Positions 52,641 through 64,000 of a stretch of 64,000 bases of DNA are shown here, in pieces; position 1 is the stretch's first letter, and every line of letters begins with the position of its first letter. The notes beneath the pieces are model-generated. The model ran no database searches and was not told where the DNA came from. It saw only the letters and a program-made list of their open reading frames with translations. Position numbers and translations under genes: made by a program. Source of the DNA: Lyophyllum atratum (lineage: Eukaryota; Basidiomycota; Agaricomycetes; Agaricales; Lyophyllaceae); NCBI GenBank assembly GCA_014905825.1, contig JACGCN010000014.1:496001-560000 (forward strand), read 5' to 3'.

Positions 52641-55600
52641 GTGAACTATATCATGACAGATACCATCGTCACGACCGGCACTGGACTTTCGGAAAGCTCG
52701 TTGTCAGCCCTGACACCACTCCCTGATTCCGACCATAGCACGAGCAACACGGAATTCGAACCTCCTTCCCTTATCGCTTTTCAGGAAAGTGTCGGGCCGG
52801 ATGAGATCACTTCCGTACCTATGCCCGTCAGGTTGGACCTTCCATCGCTTAAAGCATTCCAAACCTATCGAACGAATCAATCTCTTGTAGATCGGCGTAC
52901 CACCGCTCTTCGGCTCGGATCCGAGGCTTTCAATAAGCTTTATCTGCGCAATACTACGCGCGCGTTCTCTCGCAGGCAGCTTCGGGACGTTTTCGATCAG
53001 GAATCCATACTATTGGATGAAATCTTCTCGAAGGTTTTGACTGTCACGACCGAGGACGACGGCCACGCCTATGCTATCAAGCGTGAAACCTACACGACGC
53101 TTCTCGGTCTTTTACTTAAGATCAAGACAAAGTTCGGGGACATCCTGCTAGCAAATGGAATACCTATTCCGTTGTTACCCTCATGGGGAGCTAGTGGAAA
53201 CGTTAGTGAGTTCTATTACGCCAACGATTTCGAGATCCTAGCCATCTGTTTTAGGACGGAGGTAGAAAGATTTCTACATATTTTTGACGAATATTATAAC
53301 TTTCAAACTGATGTTCCTCGTAACTCGGATTTAGTCGCGCGCTCGGTCGCAACAACTCCATCACCAGAGATCCCTCGAGTTATTCGTGACCCTCCTCCAC
53401 ATCTTAATCGCCCTCAGGCATTACCCGGTTGATGAAAGACGAATTCTTCATTCAAGGTTAGAGACCGGCGGGCCACGAACACGAAGAACCTCGAACATCT
53501 ATAATCAAGGTGATCAGACGGCCAGAACGTTACAGAATCGGAGAAATCAACGGCTTACCGCTCGGCCACCCACGTCTAGGATGCGCGAAGTTCTCGACAA
53601 CATTGGAGAGACTTTCGATCCCCAGATCAATCCTACTAGAAGCACCCCAATCTCTTCCGCATCGCGCGCTCGACACCGTCCCGGACCACCCGACGACGAT
53701 CCCAGCGACGATGAGGATGATCAAGGCGACTTTGGTAGTAATGGAGGAAGGCGGCCTAATCATCGATTCCCGCAAGGTAACTCTCGGCCCGATCCTAACG
53801 CTCAACGCAATGGCGGAGGTCCTCCGGACGATGATCCCAGCGACGACGATCAGAACGGCGGAGGTAACAGAAGAAATGGACCACCTAGAGCAGACCGTCC
53901 ACTCGCGCAACGGCCTCAGCCTGAACCACATTTCGACTTCAAGCTGAAGTTCGAAAACGTACCTAAATGGGACGGGAATACAGACACCATCGTAAGATGG
54001 CTTTCGAAGGTTAATAACCTTGCCCGAATGTCAGGTACGGTTTTCACTCAGCTAGGCACCGTGGTTCCTCGAAGGTTCGAAGGTAGTGCGGAAACATGGT
54101 ACTGGTCTCTACCGGGAAACTACCGCGAGGAAGTGGAACGTAACTGGGATACGCTCCGTATGTGCATCTCTTCATACTTTATGAACAGAAAATGGCTAGA
54201 CAAACAGAAGGCCCGAGCGATACGCGCAAGTTACCGAGAAGCAGGAAACTCTCGCGAAACACCAAGCGAGTATTACATTCGGAAAGCCGAATTACTCAAT
54301 ACCGTGTACACCATGGACGACTCAGAAATTATTCTTGAGGTCATGGAAGGTGCGCCTGCGAGCTGGAATACTATTCTTACCACTCAGTTATACGTCGACG
54401 TCATTGAATTCCAAGCTGCTATCCGATTCCATGGGGATACACTCATGCGATTAGATTCTGCGACATCAAATTCTTATCGGTCGGATAGGTACGAACAGAA
54501 TAATTTCAGGAACCAGGCTGCTGCCAACCGAGACACGCCCCGCGGAGGTTTCAACACGCGAGTAAACTTAGTAGGCGCTTCCCGAACGCTCGAGCCACCT
54601 AAGTATCCTAAAGATGATGCAAACATCTCCCGAAGATCTGCTACTCCTAAGGATAAAGGAGCAAGGCCTTGTCGACATTGCGGTAGCGAACTTCACTGGG
54701 ATAATGAGTGCAAGTACGCTTTTAAAGGAAGTCGAGAAGCTCGAGCTAATCTAGTGGTAACCTCGGAAGAAGAAACCCAGGCTCAGAGAAGCTACGATGA
54801 CCTTTACTACAGTCTCGACTCTGATAGTGAGGATTTTGATTTGCCCCTCCAGACTACCGCCGCCATTCGTGACGACTCAGCGGACCTGGAGGGATCTTCT
54901 TTCGAATCCGAGGAACAAGGCTCGCAGCCACCCACTACTCGCTCCCTCAATACCACCTGCGCTCCTTATACTTACAAACAGCCCCTAAACCGGAGATCAC
55001 GAAGACGTCTAGCAAGGGATATCTCTGCCCGAAACTATCTCGTTCAGACAGATGGTTCGTCAGAAACTCCTAAAGCCACTATTGAGCTAAAGCGATTGAT
55101 GTCTAGACCCCCAGGTTGCGCATTTTTAGGAGCACAAGCTACGCAGACAACGGCCACGGTCGGAGGCGTCGATCTCAAACCCCATGGCTGTAATCATCGA
55201 CTCTGGTTCTGACATAACGTTGATCTCACAAGACATGTTCGACGCGCTTACCGCGAAACCTAAACTACGATTCGGACAAAAGATCAATCTAATCCAGGTA
55301 ACGGGTACCAGCACGATTTCTGGCTTCATCAACTTGGATCTATTCTTCCACGCGGACGAGGGACCCATCAAGATCAATGTTGAAGCCTACGTTGTTAAAG
55401 GAATGACAACTCCCTTCATCCTAGGTAACGATTTCGCCGACCAATACCAGATCTCCGTACAACGCACTGAGGGTAGGAGTTTCATCACCTTCGGGGATTG
55501 CAACCGATCTATCCCAGTAGAGAACTCAACCTCTCCCACTCTCTCCGATGACACTCGCCATGCATTCAAGATCAGATCACAGCAGGAAATCTACGCACGC

Positions 55601-58600
55601 ATCCCTCGGAACCGTGCACACCGAAAGAATCAGAAGACTAAGAAGCGTTTTCTCCGATCCTCTAGTAATGCAGAGGTGCGAGCATCTAGGAGAGTGGTTC
55701 TACCTCCCGGAACAAGTAAGGCTGTTCCCCTTCGGGTGCGTTTCCCTCCGAACATCACGACGCTATTTATAGAACGGAAGATCGAGTACGTCGGGAACAT
55801 CGATAATATTTACGGGAGTGCAGATTCACTCATCTCCATTGAGAACCCTATCCTACACATCGCCAACTTCTCGGCCTCTCCAGTTATCATCGCAGAGGGA
55901 CAACTCCTAGGCACAGCCCGTAACCCTCGCACGTGGCTGGATAAGGAGAAACGGCTCTCTACCGATCAGAAGGCCAAGCTGGAGGTACAGGGCCGATTGA
56001 TCCGCGCGATCGCACAGGCTAATCTCGAAAACGTTGCGGCACACACCGTAACTAGCCAGACCGACATCTCTTCTAAAGCACAGCGCAACGCTACTGAGGA
56101 AGACGATCCACTCGCCGAAGAACCACTCGAAGGCGGTCCCAAGACCTCGGAAACGCCACCCGATCTGATTCCTCGCTCCCAGCTCCTCTCTGAGGTCGAG
56201 ATTTCTAAGGACTTAACGCTTGACCAACGACAACAGCTGGAGGAACTCCTTTTACGACACGAGCGGGTCTTCGGATTAGACGGTAGACTAGGACACTATG
56301 ATGAACGAATAGAAATTCCACTTAAACCAAATGCTGCGCCCATATCTCTACCTCCCTTCCCGGCTTCACCGGCTAAGCGCGAAGTAATTGATAAGCAAAT
56401 GGATTCGTGGATTAAACTAGGCATTATTGAGCCCTCAAAAAGCCCATGGGCTGCGCCAGTCTTCATTGTGTACCGCAACGCGAAACCGCGTATGGTTATT
56501 GATCTACGTAAATTAAACGAGATGGTTATACCCGACGAATTCCCTATCCCAAAACAGGAAGACATCCTTCAGGCACTCACGGGTTCGCAGTGGCTGACCA
56601 CGCTGGATGCTCTAGCAGGATTCACTCAGCTAACAATGTCTGATAGTGCTGCGGAGAAATTGGCTTTTCGCACTCATCGCGGACTCTGGCAATTTCGGAG
56701 GATGCCTTTCGGGTATCGCAACGGTCCTAGCATCTTTCAAAGGATCATGCAGAAGGTCCTCGCGCCCTTTCTATGGATTTTTGCCCTAGTTTATATCGAT
56801 GACATAGTGGTTTTCTCGCTTACCTTCGATGACCATTTGAAACACCTAGATCAGGTTTTTTACTGCAGTTACCGCTGCCAACATCACCCTGTCACCGGCG
56901 AAATGTCATTTCGCTTATCAATCGCTCCTACTGCTTGGTCAGAAAGTATCGCGACTCGGACTCTCGACACATAAAGAGAAGGTAGATGCCATTATCCAAC
57001 TCGACATTCCTAAAAATGTCAACGAGCTACAGATATTTTTAGGGATGATGGTGTATTTCTCCTCCTATGTTCCCTTCTACGCTTGGATCGCGCACCCTCT
57101 CTTTCAACTCTTGAAGAAGGAGAATGACTGGGAATGGACCGCATTGCATCAAGAAGCATTTGACTTGTGCAAAGAGGTACTGACTAACGCCCCGGTTCGA
57201 GGATACGCTATGCCTGGACGTCCCTATCGTGTATACACCGACGCGTGTGATTACGGTCTCGCAGGTATTCTCCAACAGGTGCAGCCTATCCTGATACGTG
57301 ATCTAAAAGGAACTCGAATGTATGAGCGACTACAGAAAGCATACACCAACAAGGAACCCATACCTAACCTCGTCCCTTCCCTCGCGAAAGATCTAAGCGA
57401 CGTTCCTGCACCAGGAGAATGGGGGGAGCACTTCGAGGATACTACGGTATATGTCGAAAGGGTCGTTAGTTATTGGTCCAGGGTCCTGAAATCGGCAGAA
57501 CGGAACTACTCACCTACGGAACGAGAGGCCCTCGCGCTAAAGGAGGCACTGATCAAGTTTCAACCCTTCCTGGAGGGTGAACAAGTCCTCGCTATTACCG
57601 ATCATGCCGCATTGACCTGGAGCAAAACCTTTCAAAATGTTAATCGACGATTGCTCACCTGGGGAACCGTATTTTCGGCTTATCCCAACATGAAAATCAT
57701 CCATCGCGCCGGAAGGGTTCACTCAAACGTAGATCCGATATCACGGCTTCGTCGACGCGTTCCACCGGAATCAGGCCCATTCACGGACGATACGCGTTCT
57801 TTGATTCTCAATGGACAAGACGACCCCCTCAGGGCAGTTTACGCGGAACTTGGTGAGCGATTTGAAGAGAAGGTCTTATCAGTCGCGACCAAATACGTCA
57901 TAGCGGAGGAATCTAGGGACAACGGAGAGAATGCCCTGACCGTTAGCTCCGATCTCCTCGCTTCCGAGACAGGGTCGCCACCGATCGAGGTCCCTTACGT
58001 TACATCACGCTCATACACCATCCTAGTCGGAATCGCTGAAGATGAGATAGCTCGCTGGACAGCAGGATACTCTACTGACCCGCATTTCCGTGAGGTTATT
58101 AAGGGATGGCAAGGTGAGCGTAACTGGTCGAACCCTTTCTTCCCACAGTACCATTATGCAGACAACGGTCTCATATATTTTGAGGATTGGCACGGTAACA
58201 ATCGCCTTTGCGTTCCAGCAAGTATTCGGAGTGAAATTATGAATGAAGTACACAACACTATTACTGAAGCAGCTCACGCCGGCTATCATAAGACGTACAA
58301 CCGATTGGCTTCAACTTTCTATTGGCCTCGGATGTCACGAGAAATTAAGCTGTTTACCAACACCTGCGACATATGTCAGAAAGCCAAGCCTCGCCGGACA
58401 GCCCCGAAGGGTTTACTACAGCCAATTCCAATTCCTACTCAGCCATTCGAAGTAGTAACCATGGACTTCATCCCCGAGCTCCCTGTATCCGACGGGTTTG
58501 ATAACATCCTCGTTATAGTAGACAAACTCACCAAATACGGCATATTTATTCCCTGCACGACGACCATCACCGAAGAAGAAACGGCCCAACTTTTCTTCAA

Positions 58601-59804
58601 ACATGTTATCTGTCAGTACGGTATTCCTAGGCAAGTCATCACCGATCGGGATACCCGCTGGAAGAATGATTTTTGGAAAGAGATCTGTAAGTCTATGGGC
58701 ATGCAGCGATCTCTCACCACGTCCTTTCATCCCCAGGCTGATGGCCAATCAGAAATTCTTAATCAAACCCTTGAAATTGCCTTGCGCGCATATATCGCAC
58801 CTTCACGCGACGATTGGAGTACACATTTGGACGCCCTCGCCCTTTCATATAATTCAACGCCTCACACCGCTACGACGTTCGCCCCAGCATACCTGCTACG
58901 AGGATATACGCCGACTACGGGTTCGACTATCCTAGCTGACCAAGCTCACGTATCCCGCCCCTCTGGGTCTGACATCACCGACACCGCGCTACTTGGTGAA
59001 AAGGCGGGATCAATGGTTAGTCATTTTGAGGCGGACCGATCTCGCGCGAAAGAGGCTCTCTTACTATCTCAGGTACACCAACGACGCGCATATAACCGCG
59101 GACGATTAACTACTGAATTTGATATAGGGGATCTCGTCGTTCTGAACCCACATACCTTAGAACTTCTCAAGAAGGAATCTGGACGAGGAAAGAAACTACT
59201 AATGCGATACGACGGCCCATTTGAAATTCTACGTAAACTAAGTCCGGTGACTTACCATCTTAGGATGCCTGCCTCTTATGGCATTCATCCGATCATCAAT
59301 ATTGCTCACTTAGAATCTTATCAGTCCTCCCCTCCGGAATTCGGTGACCGACCGTCGCGAGCTCTCAATCGCGACGACTTTGACGTCAAACCGGAATATG
59401 ATGTCGAGGAAATAGTCGCGGAAAGGAATCGTCGCGGACGAGGCGGACGGCGCGTTCGGGAATTCAAAACGCGCTTCACCGGCTACGGCCCGGAAAGCGA
59501 CGAATGGCTCCCATACAGGAATTTGAGGAACGCACCCGAGGTTCTGAAGGCATGGGAGAACCGAAACAAGACCCCCGTTATTATCACCCGCACGACGCCA
59601 CCCTCGCCAGGTATCACACACGCGATCACTAATTTAGACGACATCGGACATGAGGCTCACCATTTGCAAGAGCCGGAGCCATCGACCCTGGCGCCCATCA
59701 TACACGAGGAGGAAGAGACGTCACCAGAGCACTTGGGAACCTTGCAGCCTGTTCAACAAACCCTGCGTAGGTCCCACCGACGTAGTACAAAGCAAACTCG
59801 CTAG
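52641..59804 (+). CDS. Gypsy Gag-Pol, three frameshifts, copy 2
   Basis: Same protein as at 33834-40995. Here the CCHC knuckle and gag-protease join are open (54661-54710), but single extra bases break the frame at CCC 53424-53426, AAA 55177-55179 and the six-T run 56856-56861. Copy 1 lacks all three. Pieces: 52641-53432, to 55212, 55184-56974 and 57045-59804. Since each copy is open where the other is broken, gag-pol is most likely one continuous reading frame in the real element. Confidence 0.9.
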
Positions 59805-59939
59805 GGAACTTGCGCCGGACGCATATTTAAGGCCTGAAATTTTATTTATCTCTTCAGAACAATCGCTACCCTCCAGCCTTCTTACAACACTCTCATCAAA
59901 CTCTTCTCGCTTTCACCGCTCTCATCACTGTCTCACACG

Positions 59940-60725
59940 ATGCCGGCCATGTCCAAAGCCCTCACTTTCGTCGCGAACCCGACCACCCGCGACCTCGAGC
60001 GCGTTATCAACTCCCCTTTCCTTAAGACTCTCTTCCAGGGCGCTATCGGTTCCTTCCTAATCGACTACGCCTTCTCCCCGCTCGACGTCGTCACCACCCT
60101 CGAGTACGGCGTTACGCGCTACTCCCTCGATCCTCAGATGGCCGCTACGTTATGGTCTACCATTCCTAAACTCGCGCAAGTTATACATTGCGCTGCCTGG
60201 GAGCATAACCCATTTGCCTCGGCCGAGCCTCTCCCTACCTCCCTTCCCTTCGACAAACTTCGATCCATCGACTTACCCGCGCCCATCATCTCCCTTGTTC
60301 TCGCTTCCCCGCAGCGCAATCCCCTCCTCGACTCCTTTGACAGCGCCTACGACCTTAAGCATCGTATCACCCTTGTACAGCACATCGCTATGTACTATAT
60401 CCGCTGGCTCGCCATGGGGGTAGAGCGCTCGATTAAGCAGGGTTTGGAGTCGAAATGGAGCTGGGGGTCGTACTGGGGACTATCTTGGGAGGAGTTCATA
60501 GCTCACATTGAGGAACCGAAGCCCATCGTACGCGTTCCACTTCCCGCCTATGATCATAGCGCCGTCGATAATTCCCTTGCACTCATACTCCATCCCACGC
60601 TCTCATCAACCGCCATTCGCGCTAATCAAGTCCTGAGAGGCATTATTCCCGTCAAACTCGCTCCCATCTCCCTTCCCACCCCCTTCCATCACTTCTACAA
60701 CCATTTTACTGACCTTTTCCTTTGA
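59940..60725 (+). CDS. Third gypsy ORF, copy 2
   Basis: Same as 41130-41939 until the last residues. One extra T (GACCTTTTCC) gives an earlier stop, 261 residues. The shorter end does not overlap the next ATG, so which end is right matters for the coupling idea. Confidence 0.6.
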   Translation: MPAMSKALTFVANPTTRDLERVINSPFLKTLFQGAIGSFLIDYAFSPLDVVTTLEYGVTRYSLDPQMAATLWSTIPKLAQVIHCAAWEHNPFASAEPLPTSLPFDKLRSIDLPAPIISLVLASPQRNPLLDSFDSAYDLKHRITLVQHIAMYYIRWLAMGVERSIKQGLESKWSWGSYWGLSWEEFIAHIEEPKPIVRVPLPAYDHSAVDNSLALILHPTLSSTAIRANQVLRGIIPVKLAPISLPTPFHHFYNHFTDLFL

Positions 60726-60746
60726 TACTTCTACTCCCTTCACATC

Positions 60747-61037
60747 ATGACGCTTACCTCCTTATTAATCCGTGCAACCGATCTATTTATACCTCTATGC
60801 CTACCACCTCTTGTATTCAGCCACACACACTCACGACGCCTTACGATCATATTTAGCATTTGTAACATCATCCTTTCTAGTCTCTCTCGTTTTCCCTCTC
60901 TTATGTATTTTCTTGAGTCCTTACTCGTCTTACTTACCTTCGAAGTCATTTACCTATGGTCATTACCCATCATCGTTGGCATGATATCACTTATTCCCTG
61001 CATCAAGACTGGGGGGGCTATGTTATGGATACTATAG
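60747..61037 (+). CDS. Fourth gypsy ORF, hydrophobic, copy 2
   Basis: Identical to 41936-42226, with three likely membrane segments; it runs into the 3' LTR. Confidence 0.4.
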   Translation: MTLTSLLIRATDLFIPLCLPPLVFSHTHSRRLTIIFSICNIILSSLSRFPSLMYFLESLLVLLTFEVIYLWSLPIIVGMISLIPCIKTGGAMLWIL

Positions 61038-61627
61038 CATAGCTACCCTAAGTTACAGATAGTCTCGATGAATAGAATAAGAGATAAACGCGACGAGCAG
61101 AAGTCGACGCGACGCGATCATCGGACATTGCCGAACCGAAGGAGATTACCGTAACCGGCGGTTCGGCATCCTGACGTCAATGTTTGACTGTTTGGCAAAG
61201 GCTTTCCGGGAACTTGCCGAGCCGCGCACGAGTTCACCGGATCATTCAAGAATCCTAAAGAACTCGCGCGCACCTTCGAACACTTGCGCGCGCCTACGAC
61301 AAAGGTATGACTCATTGACTCAGCTGGCTAGTATATAAGGAACGACTCGTAGCATACTTGTATTCTTTACCTTACTCAATATTACAGATTTTGCCAATCA
61401 AACCAACTTCCTTCTAAGTTAACCTTGCAGTGCGCAAGATCTCTAACTCGTAAACGATTATCTTAGTGACTAACAGGTTATCTGTTACTCCGTCAACACC
61501 AGAACGGTGGTTTGGGATAATACTTACTCGTTAGATCATTAGAATCAACTTGGGTTATTGACTCGTCAGTTATTGAATCGTATCGTTGAGATCTGATCTA
61601 ATCTACCGATTACTCCGGTCCTCAACA
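61021..61627 (+). repeat. Gypsy 3' LTR, copy 2
   Basis: 607 bp with the 3'-LTR-specific CGCCTACGAC. Followed by the GCCAC target copy and copia sequence. Confidence 0.95.
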
Positions 61628-63676
61628 GCCACCGACAAGACGCTCGCGTTGATGGCTGCTCCTGCGAAAGGAAATAGTCAGTGTTATGAGTTATATGATT
61701 CGGGGGCCTCGCACAATATGTCCCCGTATCGCGAGGAGTTTGTTTCCTTCCAAGACATCCAGACACGCCAGATGACAGCCGCAAATCAGCAGGATTTTTC
61801 GGCTACAGGTATAGGGGACATGATTGTGTCAGTCCCAAATGGTTCGACGACGACAAAGATACGTCTTACCGGCGTATTGTACACCCCCGCGATCGGCTTC
61901 ACCCTCGTCTCGATTGGGCGAATTGACGACGCCGGATATTTTTGCACTTTCGGTGGAGGCCGCTGCGAGATCCGTACGGGGAACGGAGACTTGGTTGGCA
62001 CTATCCCGAAGGCCAAGGGCCTTTATCGCGTCTTTCATGACTGCGACAGACCATCAGCAAATGTCGCCATACAAAAGCTCTCGGTGATGGACTTACATCG
62101 CCGCATGGGGCACATCCAACCTCGAGCCGCGCGGGAGCTCGTTACCAAGGGTTTGGTCAAGGGGATTGAGCTCGTCGAGAGTGACGAGCCGGTGGAGTGC
62201 AATGCCTGCGTGCAGGCAAAGGCGACGCGGAAGCCTGTTCCGAAGGTTCGCGAGGGCGAACGAGCCACGGAGTTTGGCCAGGAAGTATGGTCGGACATCT
62301 GTGGGCCTGCCAGTACTACGAGTCTGGGAGGACGGAGGTACTACATCAGTTTTACGGACGATTGCACGAGATGGACAATTGTTTACCTTCTCCGCTTCAA
62401 GAGCGAGGCCTTCGCTGCCTACAAAGTCTTCGAGGCTTGGGTCTTGGCTCACTTGAAGGCCCGTATCTTGTGCCTCCATGTCGACCGCGGAGGTGAATAC
62501 CTCGACGGGGAATTCGTCGCGTATCTCGAGCTGCAGGGGACTCATCAAAAGCTGGCCGTGCATGACACGCATGAGGAGAACGGAGTCTCCGAACACGTCA
62601 ACAGGATCTTGCTTGAGAAGGTCCGAGCCCTTCTCATCGCAAGTGGTCTACCGAAATTCCTGTGGGCTGAGGCTCTAATACACGCTGTCTGGCTCAAGAA
62701 TCGCACGTCGACGAAAGCCCTAAACGGCCGTACTCCCTACGAAGCTGTCTACAACGAGGTTCCCGACCTACACGACCTTCCGGAGTGGGGTTGCCATGTG
62801 TGGGTGCACGATACGTCGAGCGGGAAGCTGGGTGTTCGCGCGAAGGCTGGGCGCTGGGTCGGCTTCGACCAGGCCAGCAAGGGGCACCGCGTGTATTGGC
62901 CGGATAAGCGGAGCGTGACCGTCGAGCGGGAGGTCCGCTTCTCCGAGCAGAAAATGGCAGCAGTGGATGAGGAGGCAGTCGTGCTCGAGGGGGAGGAAGC
63001 GGCTGGTGGCGAGCCCGACTCTGAACCTGAAGCAATTAAGTCAGCTCCGACTACTCCCAAAACAGTTCCGAAAAACCTACCTGAGCCGCCGCCTGCACCG
63101 TGTGCTGTTCGTATTCGCAAACCGACCCAGTATGTCAAAGACATTCGAGACGGCACCGCCACGACCCACGCGCTACCCTCGAGGAAGGGTTTACCTCCCG
63201 GATTACAAGCCCCGCCCCCTGACGAGGAGGCTGTACCCAAGGTTGCCGAGGATAAGGGGGAGTTGGAGGAGGAGATCGATGGGGCGGCGATGGCTGCGGA
63301 GATGTCGGACGTGCACGGGCTGGAACCGAGGAGTTTGGCTGAGGCGAAGAAGAGCCCTGCGTGGCCGCAGTGGCTCGAGGCGATCGAGTACGAGAGACGT
63401 GCGCTCGAGGCGCATAAGACCTGGAGGTTGGAGAAGCCGCCGCCGGGCGCGAACATCGTTGGCTGCCGATGGGTCTTCGCTATCAAGCGCGACGCCGCCG
63501 GCGCCATCACGCGTTACCGCGCGCGACTCGTTGCCCAGGGGTTCTCGCAGGTTCCGGGGGTCGATTTCTTCGATACATTTGCGCCGGTTGCGAAGATGGC
63601 TTCGATCCGGACGATCCTCGCATTCGCCGCACGCATGGACTGCGAGATCCACCAGGTTGATGTCAAGAGTGCCTAG
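61586..63676 (+). CDS. Ty1/copia Pol fragment, copy 3, start codon supplied by the gypsy LTR
   Basis: The same protease-integrase-start of RT region as copy 1, fully open, ending at the same truncation after IHQVDVKSA. The frame continues upstream into the gypsy 3' LTR, where an ATG at 61586 gives the chimeric start MRSDLIYRLLRSSTATDKTL. If the LTR promoter is active this truncated polyprotein could be expressed. A SNP makes DVHGLE where copy 1 has DAHGLE. DD35E residues are intact; RT and RNase H are missing. Confidence 0.75.
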   Translation: MRSDLIYRLLRSSTATDKTLALMAAPAKGNSQCYELYDSGASHNMSPYREEFVSFQDIQTRQMTAANQQDFSATGIGDMIVSVPNGSTTTKIRLTGVLYTPAIGFTLVSIGRIDDAGYFCTFGGGRCEIRTGNGDLVGTIPKAKGLYRVFHDCDRPSANVAIQKLSVMDLHRRMGHIQPRAARELVTKGLVKGIELVESDEPVECNACVQAKATRKPVPKVREGERATEFGQEVWSDICGPASTTSLGGRRYYISFTDDCTRWTIVYLLRFKSEAFAAYKVFEAWVLAHLKARILCLHVDRGGEYLDGEFVAYLELQGTHQKLAVHDTHEENGVSEHVNRILLEKVRALLIASGLPKFLWAEALIHAVWLKNRTSTKALNGRTPYEAVYNEVPDLHDLPEWGCHVWVHDTSSGKLGVRAKAGRWVGFDQASKGHRVYWPDKRSVTVEREVRFSEQKMAAVDEEAVVLEGEEAAGGEPDSEPEAIKSAPTTPKTVPKNLPEPPPAPCAVRIRKPTQYVKDIRDGTATTHALPSRKGLPPGLQAPPPDEEAVPKVAEDKGELEEEIDGAAMAAEMSDVHGLEPRSLAEAKKSPAWPQWLEAIEYERRALEAHKTWRLEKPPPGANIVGCRWVFAIKRDAAGAITRYRARLVAQGFSQVPGVDFFDTFAPVAKMASIRTILAFAARMDCEIHQVDVKSA

Positions 63677-64000
63677 ATTGTTACATAACTGCGTCCATCA
63701 TGATGTTAATATTATTGGAGCCGGAAGTTTTCCCGATGCCGGGCTCTTCCTGAGGGTCTGCCAGTGATGGAGATGAATCATACACTCCATACTTCCATCG
63801 TAGACATCGGAGCGACAAGAGCTCCGGTACTCTCATCTGGTGGCATGCCATCATGCACAGATTATCTCTCCATTTCAAATCCCTCAGTTCCATAAAAACC
63901 CCCCTACCAGAGGTGAACATTCCTTATCTCCCATCCCATCACGAAGTGAACACGATGGTCCGTACTCAGAAGCGGGGTACTAGGCTCCTCACTTACCTCT
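63677..64000. other. Flank of copia relic copy 3, window end
   Basis: Matches 26074-26397. No gene is supported before the window ends. Confidence 0.5.

Larger units (their letters stand above)
51824..61627 (+). mobile_element. Ty3/gypsy chromovirus-type element, copy 2
   Basis: Same element at the same nucleotide of the copia relic, with the same ACCAC/GCCAC flanks and the same T/A difference between its LTRs. It therefore arose by segmental duplication, not by a new insertion. Confidence 0.95.
50443..64000. repeat. Segmental duplication unit 3, incomplete at window end
   Basis: Repeats unit 2, gypsy included, with a constant 18807-bp offset through the 5' LTR and gag. It is cut by the window end within the region after the copia relic. 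Confidence 0.95.

Noticed and set aside
51824..61627. Second gypsy as an independent insertion into the same hotspot
   Set aside because: It has the same target duplication including its mutated base and the same LTR difference as copy 1, so it was copied with the flanks.

Overview
This window reads as nuclear DNA of a mushroom-forming basidiomycete (Agaricomycetes). Genes are broken by many short GT-AG introns (about 50-60 nt). A CxC2-type KDZ transposase, a viroplasmin/RNase H1-N-like protein, a PL14-type lyase remnant and a Ty3 chromovirus are all typical of that class. No rRNA, convincing tRNA or CRISPR was seen. Family names come from reading motifs by eye; no database search was possible.

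Layout. 0-3.5 kb: the 3' end of an amidase, an unrecognised Ser/Pro-rich gene, and a gene with a GRF-like zinc motif and coiled coil. 3.5-17.7 kb: an unusual block bounded by a diverged inverted repeat (about 3521-3580 and 17654-17717) and by two dense arrays of a palindromic 10-mer (TGATGCATCA/TAATGCATTA). Inside are two divergent gene pairs. The first is an 8-exon gene of unknown function (minus) with a viroplasmin-like gene (plus). The second is a small basic bZIP-like gene (minus) with an apparently intact 1054-aa KDZ transposase (plus). The same palindrome also sits in exons and introns of these genes. I read the block as a candidate ~14 kb KDZ-type composite transposon; it is the most interesting part of the window.

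17.7-20.4 kb: decayed gene pieces (PL14 lyase end, an orphan gene tail). 20.4-22.9 kb: a 7-exon gene of unknown function with an in-frame coding minisatellite.

22.65-64 kb: a tandem segmental duplication. Unit 1 (22650-31635, 8986 bp) holds the 3' exon of the preceding gene, a 19-bp minisatellite, a truncated Ty1/copia element, a small gene, an APH-type kinase, a putative short secreted peptide and a large disordered basic protein. Unit 2 (31636-50442, 18807 bp) has the same content plus a 9.8 kb Ty3/gypsy chromovirus nested in the copia element with a 5-bp target duplication. Unit 3 (50443 onward, cut by the window end) repeats unit 2. Shared SNPs, including one that separates the two LTRs in both gypsy copies, show that the gypsy inserted once and the 18.8 kb unit was then duplicated. 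Most differences between copies are one-base homopolymer indels that break reading frames in alternate copies, so many apparent frameshifts may be assembly errors. The gypsy carries two extra ORFs between pol and the 3' LTR, the second strongly hydrophobic.
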